A DNA stretch of 37,566 nucleotides from an uncultured Clostridium sp. (GTDB lineage Bacteria; Bacillota_I; Bacilli_A; Acholeplasmatales; Anaeroplasmataceae), in the NCBI GenBank assembly GCA_946538835.1, contig CAMNGZ010000004.1, positions 1 through 37,566 of the forward strand, written 5' to 3'. The notes beneath the pieces are model-generated. The model made no database searches. It worked only from the letters and a program-made list of their open reading frames with translations, and was not told the DNA's origin. The translations under genes were made by a program, and so were the position numbers. Shown here one piece after another: positions 17,170 to 26,198 of this stretch; position 1 is the stretch's first letter, and each line of letters begins with the position of its first letter.

Positions 17170-19446
17170 ATGGAGAATATTATTATAGTTGAGTCACCTT
17201 CTAAATCACACACAATATCATCTTATCTTGGATCTGATTATAAAGTTGTTGCATCTGTTGGTCACATTAGAGATTTAGCAACTAGTGGTAAAGAGGGACT
17301 TGGAATTGATATTGAAAACAATTTTAAACCTACCTATGTTACTATAAAAGGAAAAGAAAAATTGGTTGCTGAATTAAAGAAATTATGTAAGGGAAAGAAA
17401 GTATTTCTTGCAACCGACCCTGACCGTGAAGGTGAGGCTATTAGTTATCATTTGAAGGAAGTATTAAAGTTAAAGGATGATGATTATTCACGTATTGAAT
17501 TTCACGAAATTACTAAAGAATCTGTCCTTGATAGCTTTAATCATCAAAGAAAAGTTGATATGAATCTAGTAAATAGTCAAGAAACTCGACGCATGATTGA
17601 TAGAATTATTGGTTTTAGACTATCTAAGTTATTACAATCTCGTATTAAATCAAAATCAGCTGGTCGTGTTCAAAGTGTTGCGTTAAAGCTTATTGTTGAT
17701 TTAGAAAAAGAAATTCTGGCATTTGTTTCAACGCCATATTACGAGTTATTAGCTAAAAAAGATAACTTAGAATTAGATTTTGTTTCTTATAAGGATAATA
17801 AAGAAACTATCGTTGATAAGAAATTAGCAGAAGAAATTTTAAAAAGCTTAAGTAATGACTTTGTTGTTACTGATGTAACGAACAAGGAAGTTGAACGTTT
17901 ATCTCGTCCTGCATATACTACAAGTACTATGCAACAAGATGCATCTAACAAATTAGATTTTTCATCTCAAAAGACTATGAGTGTAGCTCAAAGCTTATAT
18001 GAAGGTAAAAATATTGGTACAACTACTACTGGTTTAATTACTTATATGCGTACTGATTCTACTCGTTTAGCAGATGAATTTGTTAAAGATGCAAAAAGTT
18101 ATATTGTTTCTAAATATGGTAAAGAATATGTTGGTTTCATGCATACAAAGAGCCAAAAATTAGCTCAAGATGCTCATGAAGCTATACGTGTCACAGATAT
18201 TAATCGTACACCTGAATCAATTAAGAAATATTTAACTCCTGATGAGTTTAAATTATATCAATTAATTTATACAAGAACTATTTGTTCATTAATGTCTAAA
18301 GCTATTGATAATAGACTTACTGTATTATTTAAGAATAATGATACTTTATGGCGTGTGACTTATACTACAAATATATTTGACGGTTTCACAAAGGCTGATG
18401 TTTTCTATAAAAAAGAAGAAAAGGCACCGCTTCCTAATTTAGCAGTTGGTGATATTTTAAATGGCTTTGATGTATCTATTAAAGAACTTTTCACAAAACC
18501 TAAATCTAGATACACTGAAGCAACATTAATTAAGGATATGGAAGATTTAGGTATTGGTAGACCTAGTACTTATGCTCAAACTTTGACTACTTTAAAAGAA
18601 AGAGATTATATTAGAGTTGAACAAAAAAAGCTTATTCCTACTGAGCAAGGTATATTGACAACTGAAGCTCTTGACAAATATTTTCCATCGATTATTAATG
18701 TTAAGTATACTGCTAATATGGAAAATAATCTTGATTTAATAGCTAAAGGTGAAGTAGAAGAATTAACTGAATTAAACGAATTCTATAATTCATTTAATCC
18801 TGTATTTTTAAACGCTAAAGAGACAATGGAAAAAGTTCAACCTAAATTATTAGATGAATTATGTCCTGTATGCGGTTCACCTCTTTGTGAAAGAATATCT
18901 AGATATAAAAAAGTATTTATTGGTTGTTCAAACTACCCAACATGTACTTATATAAAACCTGATGAGAATAAAACACCTAGCGAAGATACAGGAATAGTTT
19001 GTCCTAAATGTAATAAAGGAACATTTATTAAACGTATTGCTACACGTGGTAAATCAAAAGGAGAAGCATTCTATGCTTGCTCATGTTATCCTAAGTGTAA
19101 GAATATTGTTAATGATGAACCAACAAATGAGAAATGCCCAAAATGTGGTGCCATAATGCTTAGGGGAAAAGATGGTAATTTATATTGTTCTCAAGATTGT
19201 GATTCTCCAAAGACATATGATTTGAGTGATATGTTAAAAGAGTTTAGAACTCAAGAATATAAGAAAAATCATTGTAAACCTTATATGGTATTCACAAATG
19301 AAGAACTTGAAAAAATAGCTTCATTACGTCCAATATCTAAAGAAGATTTTATTAAAGACAACATTTTTAAGTATAATGCTGAAGACAAAATTGAAAAATA
19401 TGGTGATGGTATTATAGCTGTTGTTAATGAATATTTATCTAAGTAA
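17170..19446 (+). CDS. topA: DNA topoisomerase I
   Basis: Type IA topoisomerase that relaxes negative supercoils by passing one strand through a transient single-strand break. The 758-residue product has the Toprim domain with Glu8 in IVESPSK and the acidic triad in DPDREGE (residues 83-89). The active-site Tyr292 is in YMRTDSTR. The tail has zinc-ribbon repeats with Cys pairs: CPVCGSPLC...GCSNYPTC, CPKC...CSCYPKC and CPKCGAIM...CSQDC. The ATG at 17170 is used because TTTGGAGG lies 8 nt before it; the ORF-track start overlaps that site. It has its own promoter and terminator. Confidence 0.98.
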   Translation: MENIIIVESPSKSHTISSYLGSDYKVVASVGHIRDLATSGKEGLGIDIENNFKPTYVTIKGKEKLVAELKKLCKGKKVFLATDPDREGEAISYHLKEVLKLKDDDYSRIEFHEITKESVLDSFNHQRKVDMNLVNSQETRRMIDRIIGFRLSKLLQSRIKSKSAGRVQSVALKLIVDLEKEILAFVSTPYYELLAKKDNLELDFVSYKDNKETIVDKKLAEEILKSLSNDFVVTDVTNKEVERLSRPAYTTSTMQQDASNKLDFSSQKTMSVAQSLYEGKNIGTTTTGLITYMRTDSTRLADEFVKDAKSYIVSKYGKEYVGFMHTKSQKLAQDAHEAIRVTDINRTPESIKKYLTPDEFKLYQLIYTRTICSLMSKAIDNRLTVLFKNNDTLWRVTYTTNIFDGFTKADVFYKKEEKAPLPNLAVGDILNGFDVSIKELFTKPKSRYTEATLIKDMEDLGIGRPSTYAQTLTTLKERDYIRVEQKKLIPTEQGILTTEALDKYFPSIINVKYTANMENNLDLIAKGEVEELTELNEFYNSFNPVFLNAKETMEKVQPKLLDELCPVCGSPLCERISRYKKVFIGCSNYPTCTYIKPDENKTPSEDTGIVCPKCNKGTFIKRIATRGKSKGEAFYACSCYPKCKNIVNDEPTNEKCPKCGAIMLRGKDGNLYCSQDCDSPKTYDLSDMLKEFRTQEYKKNHCKPYMVFTNEELEKIASLRPISKEDFIKDNIFKYNAEDKIEKYGDGIIAVVNEYLSK

Positions 19447-19469
19447 AAAACATGGAAACATGTTTTTTT
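19445..19469 (+). terminator. Rho-independent terminator of topA
   Basis: Stem AAAAAACATG/CATGTTTTTT closed by a GAAA tetraloop, followed by another T. It overlaps the end of the stop codon. Confidence 0.85.
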
Positions 19470-19475
19470 CTTTAT

Positions 19476-19504
19476 TTGAAAAAAGCAATAATATATGCTA
19501 AAAT
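19476..19504 (+). promoter_or_regulatory. SigA-type promoter of the ftsY-ylxM-ffh operon
   Basis: TTGAAA (19476-19481), 17 nt, TAAAAT (19499-19504) preceded by TGC (extended -10). Confidence 0.8.
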
Positions 19505-19533
19505 AATATGAATAATTTTGGAGGTATATTTAG

Positions 19534-20502
19534 ATGGGTTTCTTTTCACTTTTTAAGAAAAAAGATAAGTCTAAAGCTGAAAAATATAAATTAGGTCTTT
19601 TCAAGACACGTGAGGGAGCTTTTAACTCTTTAAAAGAAGTTTTAGATGGTAAAGATAAGATAGACGATGATTTGTTTGATTCTCTTGAAGAAATTTTTAT
19701 TCAAGCAGACATTGGTGTTGAAACAGTAGTTAATTTTATTGACGCACTTCGTGATGAATGTGATGCTAAAAAAATTACTGATCCTAAGCTATTAAGTGAA
19801 ATTATTATTGATAAGATGTTTGAAATTTATCTTAAGGGCGAAGTAGTAAATGCTAACTTAAACGTTGAAAAAGGTAGATTGAATGTTGTTTTATTCGTAG
19901 GAGTTAATGGTGTAGGTAAAACTACTAGTATTGCCAAAATTGCTAATATGTATAAAAAACTTGGTTATAAAGTTTTACTTGCTGCTGGTGATACATTTAG
20001 AGCTGGTGCTATTGAACAATTAGAAGAATGGGCTAAAAGAGTAGGCGTTGATATTGTTTCTAAGAAGGCTGGAAGCGATCCTTCAAGCGTCATGTATGAT
20101 GCAATTGATAAAGCTAAAAAAGAAGGCTATGATTTAGTTTTATGCGATACAGCTGGTAGACTACAAAATAAAGTTAACCTTATGAATGAATTGCAAAAGG
20201 TTAACAAGGTTATTGGGGAAATTGCGCCTGGTAATCCATGTGAGACACTTCTTACAATTGATGCTACAACTGGTCAAAATGGTATGATTCAAGCCAAAGC
20301 TTTTTCAGAAATTACACATGTTACAGGTGTGATTTTGACTAAGCTTGATGGTACTGCTAAAGGTGGTATTGTACTTGCAATAAGAGACCAAATGGGTATC
20401 CCTATTAAATTTATTGGTTTAGGAGAGAAATTAGACGATCTTGAAGTATTTGACATTGAACAATACTTATATGGTCTATTTGCTGATTTCTTTACAGAAT
20501 AA
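19534..20502 (+). CDS. ftsY: Signal recognition particle receptor FtsY
   Basis: FtsY is the SRP receptor GTPase that docks ribosome-nascent chain complexes at the membrane. The 322-residue product is compact, with only a short basic-hydrophobic membrane-targeting start (MGFFSLFKKKDKSK) in place of a long acidic A domain. The N domain is at about 20-105 and the G domain follows, with G1 GVNGVGKTT (residues 123-131), DTFRAGA, DTAGR and TKLDGTAKGG. GGAGG precedes the ATG. Its stop overlaps the ylxM start by one base (TAATG), the same cluster as in B. subtilis. Confidence 0.98.
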   Translation: MGFFSLFKKKDKSKAEKYKLGLFKTREGAFNSLKEVLDGKDKIDDDLFDSLEEIFIQADIGVETVVNFIDALRDECDAKKITDPKLLSEIIIDKMFEIYLKGEVVNANLNVEKGRLNVVLFVGVNGVGKTTSIAKIANMYKKLGYKVLLAAGDTFRAGAIEQLEEWAKRVGVDIVSKKAGSDPSSVMYDAIDKAKKEGYDLVLCDTAGRLQNKVNLMNELQKVNKVIGEIAPGNPCETLLTIDATTGQNGMIQAKAFSEITHVTGVILTKLDGTAKGGIVLAIRDQMGIPIKFIGLGEKLDDLEVFDIEQYLYGLFADFFTE

Positions 20503-20807
20503 TGGATATTAAAGGTAGAGAAAGATATATCAATTTGTTTGATATATATGCTAGTTTATTAACCAAAAAACAATATAGTTATTTTGAAGAATATTATTAT
20601 CTTGATTATTCGCTACAAGAAATAGCCGACTTACATAGTGTTTCAAGAAATGCTTGTTATGACGCAATTAATAAAACTTGCAAGATTCTTGAAAATTATG
20701 AAGATAAGATGCACTTATTAAGTAAGAATCAAAAACTTAAAGAGGCTCTTGATTTAGAAAATATAGATGAAATTAAAAATATCATTAATGATGTAATTGA
20801 GGAGTGA
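20502..20807 (+). CDS. ylxM: YlxM family HTH protein of the SRP cluster
   Basis: The 101-residue product is a YlxM/P13-like protein with a sigma-factor-like helix-turn-helix (SLQEIADLHSVSRNACYDAI, about residues 38-57). In streptococci YlxM binds the SRP and modulates FtsY activity; a similar role here is inferred from family and position. No good ribosome binding site lies before the ATG. It overlaps the ftsY stop as TAATG, so translation should depend on coupling. It ends in TGA, one of the two TGA stops in this window. Confidence 0.92.
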   Translation: MDIKGRERYINLFDIYASLLTKKQYSYFEEYYYLDYSLQEIADLHSVSRNACYDAINKTCKILENYEDKMHLLSKNQKLKEALDLENIDEIKNIINDVIEE

Positions 20808-20812
20808 TTTAT

Positions 20813-22228
20813 ATGGCTTTTGATGGTTTATCAAATAGACTTCAAATGGCTTTAAGAAGAGTTACAGGTAGAGGTAGACTTAATGAAAATGACATTGATG
20901 AAATGTTAAAAGAAGTTAGATTAAGTTTACTTGAAGCTGACGTAAACTTTAAAGTAGTACGAGAATTCTTAAAGGATATTAAAGAAAAAGCTCTTGGTGA
21001 AAAGATTATGAAGGGTCTTAATCCAGGACAAGAAGTAGTCAAGATTGTTCGTGAAGAACTACGTGCTACTTTAGGGGATGAAACAAGTGAAATTGTATTC
21101 CCTATGAATAAGCCAACTGTCATTATGACTTGCGGTTTACAAGGTGCAGGTAAAACAACAGCTTGTGCAAAGATGGCAACTTTCTATAGAAAGAAAGCTA
21201 ATAAGAAGCCATTTATGATTGCTGCAGACATTTATAGACCTGCCGCAATCGACCAATTGGTAACTCTTGGTAAATCAATTAACGTGCCTGTTTTTGAAAT
21301 GGGTGCCAAAGTTAAACCTGAAAAGATTGTTGAAGAAGGTTTAAAAGAAGCTCGTAAAGGTGATTATGATTTAATTATTATAGACACTGCTGGACGTCTA
21401 CATATTGATGAAGACTTAATGGCTGAATTACAAAGAGTTTCTGATATTTCAAAACCTGATGAAGTATTATTAACAGTTGACGCTATGACTGGTCAAGATG
21501 CTGTAAATATTGCTAAATCATTTAATGAACAATTGAAATTAACTGGTTGTATCTTAACTAAAATGGATGGAGACACTCGTGGTGGTGCTGCTTTATCTAT
21601 TAAGAAGATTACAGGTATTCCAATTAAGTTAATGTCTACAGGTGAAAAACTAGATGCACTTGAAATTTTCCATCCTGATAGACTTGCAGACCGTATCCTT
21701 GGTATGGGTGATGTATTAAGCTTAATTGATACTGTCACTGAAAACGTTGATGAAGACGAAATGATGGATATGACTGAAAAGTTGATGAGTGGTAAATATA
21801 ACTACAATGACTTGTTAAAGCAATTCAAGATGATTAAACGTATGGGTTCTATCTCAAAGATTCTTGGTTTTTTACCAGGTATGAAACAGTTAAAACAAGC
21901 TGCTAGTCAAATTGATGATAAGCAATTTGTATATATGGAATGTATTATTTCTTCAATGACTGAAGAAGAGAGAAAAAATCCAAACTTAATTAATACTAGT
22001 GCTTCTCGTAGAGAAAGAATCGCTAAAGGTAGTGGTAGATCTGTTGCTGAAGTAAATAGATTGAGAGAAGCTCTTGAGACTCAAATTAAGACTATGAAGA
22101 AGATGTCTACAATGAGTCAAGATGATATGACACGTATGGCCAATAACCTTCAAAATGGTAATTTCTCTAACATTCAATCTCGCCCTCACAAAGGAAAAGG
22201 TAAGGGAAAAGGTAATTTTAGATTTTAG
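20813..22228 (+). CDS. ffh: Signal recognition particle protein Ffh
   Basis: Ffh binds signal sequences and 4.5S-type SRP RNA and pairs with FtsY. The 471-residue product has the N domain, a GTPase domain with G1 GLQGAGKTT (residues 108-116), TAGRLHID and LTKMDGDTRGG, and a methionine-rich M domain from about 305. The M domain includes MIKRMGSISKILGFLPGM and the SRP-RNA-binding segment TSASRRERIAKGSGRS. The C-terminus ends in a basic KGKGKGKGNFRF tail. The ATG at 20813 follows GAGGAG; the ORF-track start at 20804 overlaps that site. The SRP RNA gene is not visible here. Confidence 0.98.
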   Translation: MAFDGLSNRLQMALRRVTGRGRLNENDIDEMLKEVRLSLLEADVNFKVVREFLKDIKEKALGEKIMKGLNPGQEVVKIVREELRATLGDETSEIVFPMNKPTVIMTCGLQGAGKTTACAKMATFYRKKANKKPFMIAADIYRPAAIDQLVTLGKSINVPVFEMGAKVKPEKIVEEGLKEARKGDYDLIIIDTAGRLHIDEDLMAELQRVSDISKPDEVLLTVDAMTGQDAVNIAKSFNEQLKLTGCILTKMDGDTRGGAALSIKKITGIPIKLMSTGEKLDALEIFHPDRLADRILGMGDVLSLIDTVTENVDEDEMMDMTEKLMSGKYNYNDLLKQFKMIKRMGSISKILGFLPGMKQLKQAASQIDDKQFVYMECIISSMTEEERKNPNLINTSASRRERIAKGSGRSVAEVNRLREALETQIKTMKKMSTMSQDDMTRMANNLQNGNFSNIQSRPHKGKGKGKGNFRF

Positions 22229-22240
22229 TAGGTGTTAAAA

Positions 22241-23113
22241 ATGATAATTGCTTCACTTGAAAATATAAGTGACATTGATTTTTATAAAACATATGCTAAT
22301 GGAATAGTCGTTTATACAAACGACTTTTCTTCATTTTATAATAAAGCGTATGATTTAGAAGAAATTAAAGAAATTTATGAAAAAAAAGATGGTTTAATGA
22401 TGTTTGTTGATGTCTCTATGATGATGGAGAACAAGGACATTTTAAATCTTTCTAAGTTTATTGATTCATTAAAGGATTTAGATATATATTATTATTTTAG
22501 TGATTTAGGTGTTTTCCAATTATTAAAGGATAAAGGTTTAGGTAATAGAGGCGTTTACAACCCATCAACTTTATTAACAAACCATTTAGATGTTAAATTC
22601 TATCTTGATTGTGGTATGTTATCTTGCCAAGTTGCAAATGAAATTCCTGTATCTGATATTGAAAAAATTTCTAAACATAATAGTAACAACATTTTCTTCA
22701 AATCTTTTGGTTATCATCAAATGTTCCATTCTAAGCGTAATCTTATTAGTTTATATAAAGAACATAAGAATCTTGATTTTGATATTGATCCAATGCATAT
22801 GTTCTTGAAAGAACAAAAGAGAGATGACTTATACCATATTTATCAAGGTAATCACGGAACATTGTTATTTAGAAGTTATGTAATAAACTATATTGAAGAA
22901 ATCCTAACTATTAATCCACGTTATATTTTCTTAGATAATATCTTTATTGATTCAGATACATTTAAATCTGTTTTAAAAACTTATAGTGATTTCTTGACTA
23001 ACAAAATAAGTATTGATGAAGCGTTAAAAAATCTTTCAAATACTGGTTTAGATATTCAAGATGGATTTAAGTTTAACGATACAGTTTACCAAAAGGAGAA
23101 ATCAAATGAATAA
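22241..23113 (+). CDS. trhP1: U32 family protein, tRNA 5-hydroxyuridine synthesis subunit 1 (YrrN/TrhP1-like)
   Basis: The 290-residue protein matches the smaller member of the yrrN-yrrO pair. In B. subtilis the pair is needed, with prephenate, to form 5-hydroxyuridine at tRNA position 34. Family-like features are a TIM-barrel-type alternation with DIYYYFSDLGVFQLLKD, VYNPSTLLTN and GYHQMFHSKRNLISLY. It is annotated from length, order and adjacency to the obvious U32 partner, since U32 subunit 1 is less conserved. I use the ATG at 22241, after TAGGTG. It follows ffh by 12 nt, so the tRNA-modification genes ride on the SRP operon. Confidence 0.8.
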   Translation: MIIASLENISDIDFYKTYANGIVVYTNDFSSFYNKAYDLEEIKEIYEKKDGLMMFVDVSMMMENKDILNLSKFIDSLKDLDIYYYFSDLGVFQLLKDKGLGNRGVYNPSTLLTNHLDVKFYLDCGMLSCQVANEIPVSDIEKISKHNSNNIFFKSFGYHQMFHSKRNLISLYKEHKNLDFDIDPMHMFLKEQKRDDLYHIYQGNHGTLLFRSYVINYIEEILTINPRYIFLDNIFIDSDTFKSVLKTYSDFLTNKISIDEALKNLSNTGLDIQDGFKFNDTVYQKEKSNE

Positions 23114-24302
23114 AATTGAGTTATTAGCTCCTGCTGGAGATTTAGAAAAGTTAAAAATTGCTGTATTATATGGTGCTGATGCTGTCTTTATTGGTGGTTC
23201 AAAGTTCTCACTTCGTGCAAGAGCTTCTAACTTTACTATTGAAGATATAAAAGAAGGCTGTGAATTTGCTCACAAGCATGGTTCAAAAATTCATGTCACT
23301 TGTAATATTTTGCCACATGAAATTGATATTGAAGGAGTTAGAGAATATTTACATCAACTTGAAGTAGCTGGTGTTGATGCCATTATTTGCGCATCTCCTT
23401 TAATTATTACTGAAGTATTAAAGACAAAAATGGAATGTCATGTTTCAACTCAAGAATCTACTTTAAATAGTTCTATGGTTAAATTTTTCGAAAATTTAGG
23501 TGTTGAACGTGTTGTCCTTGGTCGTGAATTAGATTTAGACTCAATTAAGGAAATTAAGGCAAATTGTAATATTGATATTGAAGCATTTATTCATGGTGGT
23601 ATGTGTGTTTCATACAGCGGTAGATGTATGTTATCTAACAATATGACAAATCGTGATGCAAATAGAGGTGGTTGTGCTCATAGTTGCCGTTGGAATTATG
23701 ATTTATTTAAAGGTAATACTAAACTTAATCCTTTAAATGATTATTTTGCAATGTCATCTAAGGATTTATGTGGTTTACCTGTCTTAAAGCAATTTATTGA
23801 AACAGGTGTCACAAGCTTAAAGATAGAAGGTAGAATGAAGTCTCTTCATTATATTGCAACAATTGTCAAATCATATAGACAAGCTATTGATGAATATTAT
23901 GCTACAGGTGATATTAAAAATATCGATAAATATATGACACAAATTAAGAAAGCCGAAAATAGAGAGACTTCAATTGGCTTCTTAAAAGGTATGACTACTG
24001 TAAATGAACAATTATATGATTTGTTTAAGGAAAATCCTACTCAAACATTTATAGGTACTGTACTTGGATATGATAAGAATAAACAATTGATAAAGCTTGA
24101 TGTTAGAAATTATTTTACAAATCATTGTAAGATTGAATTGTTCTCATATGAAGGAGAAGATAAAATTTTTACAATTGATGATATTTTAGATGATAAAGGT
24201 TTTCATATTACTGAAGCTAATCATCCAAGAGATATTGTCTATATTAAATGTCCTTTTGTTGCTAAAGAAAATGATATGTTGAGGCTAGTTAATGAAGCTT
24301 AA
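23106..24302 (+). CDS. trhP2: U32 family protein, tRNA 5-hydroxyuridine synthesis subunit 2 (YrrO/TrhP2-like)
   Basis: The 398-residue protein carries the U32 'peptidase' signature ELLAPAGDLEKLKIAVLYGADAV at its start. The conserved cysteine set is GMCVSYSGRCMLSN plus GGCAHSCRW; related U32 proteins bind an Fe-S cluster with such cysteines. IEGRMKSLHYIA is also family-typical. Despite the name, members studied act in RNA or quinone hydroxylation rather than proteolysis. The ATG at 23106 overlaps the trhP1 end and has AAAAGGAG at good spacing. The methyltransferase yrrM and udk of the Bacillus cluster are absent; greA follows after one extra gene. Confidence 0.92.
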   Translation: MNKIELLAPAGDLEKLKIAVLYGADAVFIGGSKFSLRARASNFTIEDIKEGCEFAHKHGSKIHVTCNILPHEIDIEGVREYLHQLEVAGVDAIICASPLIITEVLKTKMECHVSTQESTLNSSMVKFFENLGVERVVLGRELDLDSIKEIKANCNIDIEAFIHGGMCVSYSGRCMLSNNMTNRDANRGGCAHSCRWNYDLFKGNTKLNPLNDYFAMSSKDLCGLPVLKQFIETGVTSLKIEGRMKSLHYIATIVKSYRQAIDEYYATGDIKNIDKYMTQIKKAENRETSIGFLKGMTTVNEQLYDLFKENPTQTFIGTVLGYDKNKQLIKLDVRNYFTNHCKIELFSYEGEDKIFTIDDILDDKGFHITEANHPRDIVYIKCPFVAKENDMLRLVNEA

Positions 24303-24981
24303 AGTAGTAGATGTAGATTTGTCTTTAGAACAAGATGTTAAACCTCGTAACAAGAATATCTACATTAAAGTTAAAGACGATGTTTTGACTATTACTACTC
24401 CAAGATTATATAAAGATAATGAAATTAAAAAAATTGTTCTTCAAAACGAACAAAAAATATATAATTTGTATAAAAAAGCTAACAAGAATAAACAAGAAAA
24501 AAACACTGTTCACGTCTTTGGAGAACTATATAATGTTAGAATTGAATCTGATGTTCGAGCTTATTGTAAAATTGTAGGACATGATTTAATAATTCATACG
24601 CCGATAAATAGTGAATCTCAAAAGAAGAATATTTTTAAACTTTTTTTAGCAAATGAATTAAAAAAATATGTTGATGAAGTGTTTCCTACTATTTATAGTG
24701 GCTCATTTAGTGATATTGTATCTAGTGAGCCTGATATAAAATATACTGATGTTAAAACTTATTATGGTAAGTGTTATCCAAGAAGAAAACTTGTTTATTT
24801 AAATATAAATTTGGCTAGATATTCAAAGATATATATATTATCTGTTATATATCATGAGATGTGTCACTTTAAATATTTTAATCATCAAGCTGGTTTTTAT
24901 AAACTTTATGAGGAACGATTCCCTAAAGCGAAGACAATTCAACATAAATTAAAAGCTATTAAATATAATGATTTGTATTAA
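24292..24981 (+). CDS. YgjP-like (DUF45) zinc metallopeptidase domain protein
   Basis: The 229-residue protein belongs to the YgjP/DUF45 group. The zinc motif is in YHEMCHFKYFNHQAGFYKL, the family's HExxH followed by NH and F at fixed spacing. The upstream LYNVRIESD and AYCKIVGHDLIIHTP strands fit its beta-rich N-terminal region. The conserved 'W/Y.G.c.....i.lN..L' pattern appears as TYYGKCYPRRKLVYLNINLARY. The substrate is unknown. It overlaps trhP2 by 11 nt with GAGG upstream, so it is the last gene of the ftsY operon. No clear terminator follows. Confidence 0.85.
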   Translation: MKLKVVDVDLSLEQDVKPRNKNIYIKVKDDVLTITTPRLYKDNEIKKIVLQNEQKIYNLYKKANKNKQEKNTVHVFGELYNVRIESDVRAYCKIVGHDLIIHTPINSESQKKNIFKLFLANELKKYVDEVFPTIYSGSFSDIVSSEPDIKYTDVKTYYGKCYPRRKLVYLNINLARYSKIYILSVIYHEMCHFKYFNHQAGFYKLYEERFPKAKTIQHKLKAIKYNDLY

Positions 24982-24988
24982 ATAGCAC

Positions 24989-25017
24989 TTTATATTTTTA
25001 TATTTTTATTGTATAAT
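24989..25017 (+). promoter_or_regulatory. Probable promoter of greA
   Basis: TATAAT (25012-25017) with a weak -35, TTTATA (24989-24994), at 17 nt. Confidence 0.55.
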
Positions 25018-25046
25018 AAATTAGCAAATTTTGAGGAGGTTTCGTT

Positions 25047-25526
25047 ATGGCAAATAACAAACATGAAATTACTGAAGAATATAAGAAGCAACTAGAAGAT
25101 GAATTAGACAACTTAAATAATGTCTTAATTCCTCAAAACGTTCAAGCTTTACAAGAAGCTCGTAGCCAAGGTGACTTATCAGAAAACGCTGACTATGATG
25201 CTGCTCGTGATGAACAAGCAAGATTAAATGCTAGACTAGTTGAAATTAAAGATATTTTAAAGAATTCTATTATTATCAAGTTAGATAATACTAGCAATGT
25301 TCAAAATGGTAAATTTGTTGTCCTTGAGTTCGATGGACCTAATGGAAAAGAAACTAAGAAGTACCAATTAGTAGGTAGCGTAGAAGCTGATATTTTCTCA
25401 GCAAAGTTATCTAATGCTAGCCCTTTTGGTAAGGCTATTTTAGGTCATAAGAAGGGTGATACTGTTCGTGTTGTAGCACCTAAAGGTATGATTAACGTTA
25501 AGATTGTTGACGTAACAAATGCTTAA
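25047..25526 (+). CDS. greA: Transcription elongation factor GreA
   Basis: GreA enters the RNA polymerase secondary channel and stimulates cleavage of backtracked transcripts. The 159-residue product is full length. The N-terminal coiled coil (about 1-75) has the tip motif LSENADYDAARDEQ, whose acidic residues coordinate the catalytic metal. The C-terminal FKBP-like domain includes ASPFGKAILGHKKGDTVRVVAP. A near-perfect ribosome binding site, TGAGGAGGT, indicates high expression. It keeps the yrrN-yrrO..greA neighbourhood known from Bacillus. Confidence 0.98.
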   Translation: MANNKHEITEEYKKQLEDELDNLNNVLIPQNVQALQEARSQGDLSENADYDAARDEQARLNARLVEIKDILKNSIIIKLDNTSNVQNGKFVVLEFDGPNGKETKKYQLVGSVEADIFSAKLSNASPFGKAILGHKKGDTVRVVAPKGMINVKIVDVTNA

Positions 25527-25542
25527 AATTAGTATTTTTCAT

Positions 25543-25578
25543 AAAAAGGATTAGAAATTTCAATCTAATCCTTTTTTT
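25543..25578 (+). terminator. Rho-independent terminator of greA
   Basis: Thirteen-bp stem AAAAAGGATTAGA/TCTAATCCTTTTT, 8-nt loop, T tract to 25578. Confidence 0.9.
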
Positions 25579-25579
25579 C

Positions 25580-25608
25580 TTGAAATTGAGTAAAGAAATT
25601 CGTATAAT
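25580..25608 (+). promoter_or_regulatory. SigA-type promoter of yqeG-yqeH-yqeK/rsfS
   Basis: TTGAAA (25580-25585), 17 nt, TATAAT (25603-25608). The -35 starts 2 nt after the greA terminator. Confidence 0.85.
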
Positions 25609-25625
25609 TATTACGTGGTGATGTT

Positions 25626-26198
25626 ATGATAGAAAAGTTTATAGACTATAAAAAATGCATACCAGACGAATACGTTAGTGACGTCTTTCATATAGATTAT
25701 AGTAGATTATACGCTCTTGGAAAAAGAGTTATATTTTTTGACCTAGATAATACATTGATTTCTTATAAAGAAACTGTGCCAGGCCAAAATATAAAAAATT
25801 TAATAGATTCTTTACAGTCAATTGGATTCGAAGTGATGGTTGTTTCTAACAGTCCTAAAAATAGAGTTAGAAAAGCTAGCAATTATTTAAATATTAAGCA
25901 TGTTAATTTAGCCTTGAAGCCTTTAAAATTTGGATTTAAGAGAGCATTAAGAAAATGCGAGAAAAAATATACATATGACCAAGTTCTTGAGGTAGGAGAT
26001 CAGCTTTTAACAGATGTATATGGTTCTCGTAGAATGAATTTTTACACTATTTTGGTCAGAGCTATTGATCATAAAACTGAAGTACGTGTTACAAAATTAA
26101 ATCGTATTAGAGAAAGAAAGATTATTAACAAAATTAAAAATAAGGACTTTGAAAGTTATATTACAAAACTTCAAAAATACGAAAGTGAGAATTTATGA
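25626..26198 (+). CDS. yqeG: YqeG family HAD IIIA-type phosphatase
   Basis: The 190-residue protein is a HAD-family phosphatase of the YqeG type. The nucleophile motif is FFDLDNTL (Asp39, Asp41), motif II is VVSNSPKNR, the Lys motif is in LKPLKFGF, and GDQLLTDVYGSRRMNFYTILV is motif IV. Some family members act on phosphatidylglycerophosphate, but the substrate here is unknown. GGTGAT precedes the ATG. It ends in TGA within an ATGA overlap with yqeH, as in Bacillus. Confidence 0.93.
   Translation: MIEKFIDYKKCIPDEYVSDVFHIDYSRLYALGKRVIFFDLDNTLISYKETVPGQNIKNLIDSLQSIGFEVMVVSNSPKNRVRKASNYLNIKHVNLALKPLKFGFKRALRKCEKKYTYDQVLEVGDQLLTDVYGSRRMNFYTILVRAIDHKTEVRVTKLNRIRERKIINKIKNKDFESYITKLQKYESENL

Noticed and set aside
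20805-20807. Possible Mollicutes-type code with TGA read as Trp
   Set aside because: TGA ends ylxM and yqeG exactly at overlaps with the next gene, RF2 is encoded, and Trp is always TGG in the frames examined.
20842-22189. Minus-strand ORFs of 67-93 aa opposite ffh
   Set aside because: Ser/Thr-rich antisense shadows of a strongly conserved gene; no start signals.
23106-24302. U32 proteins as collagenase-type peptidases
   Set aside because: Characterised members with this cysteine pattern act in hydroxylation of RNA or quinones, and the pair and its neighbours match the yrrN-yrrO tRNA genes.
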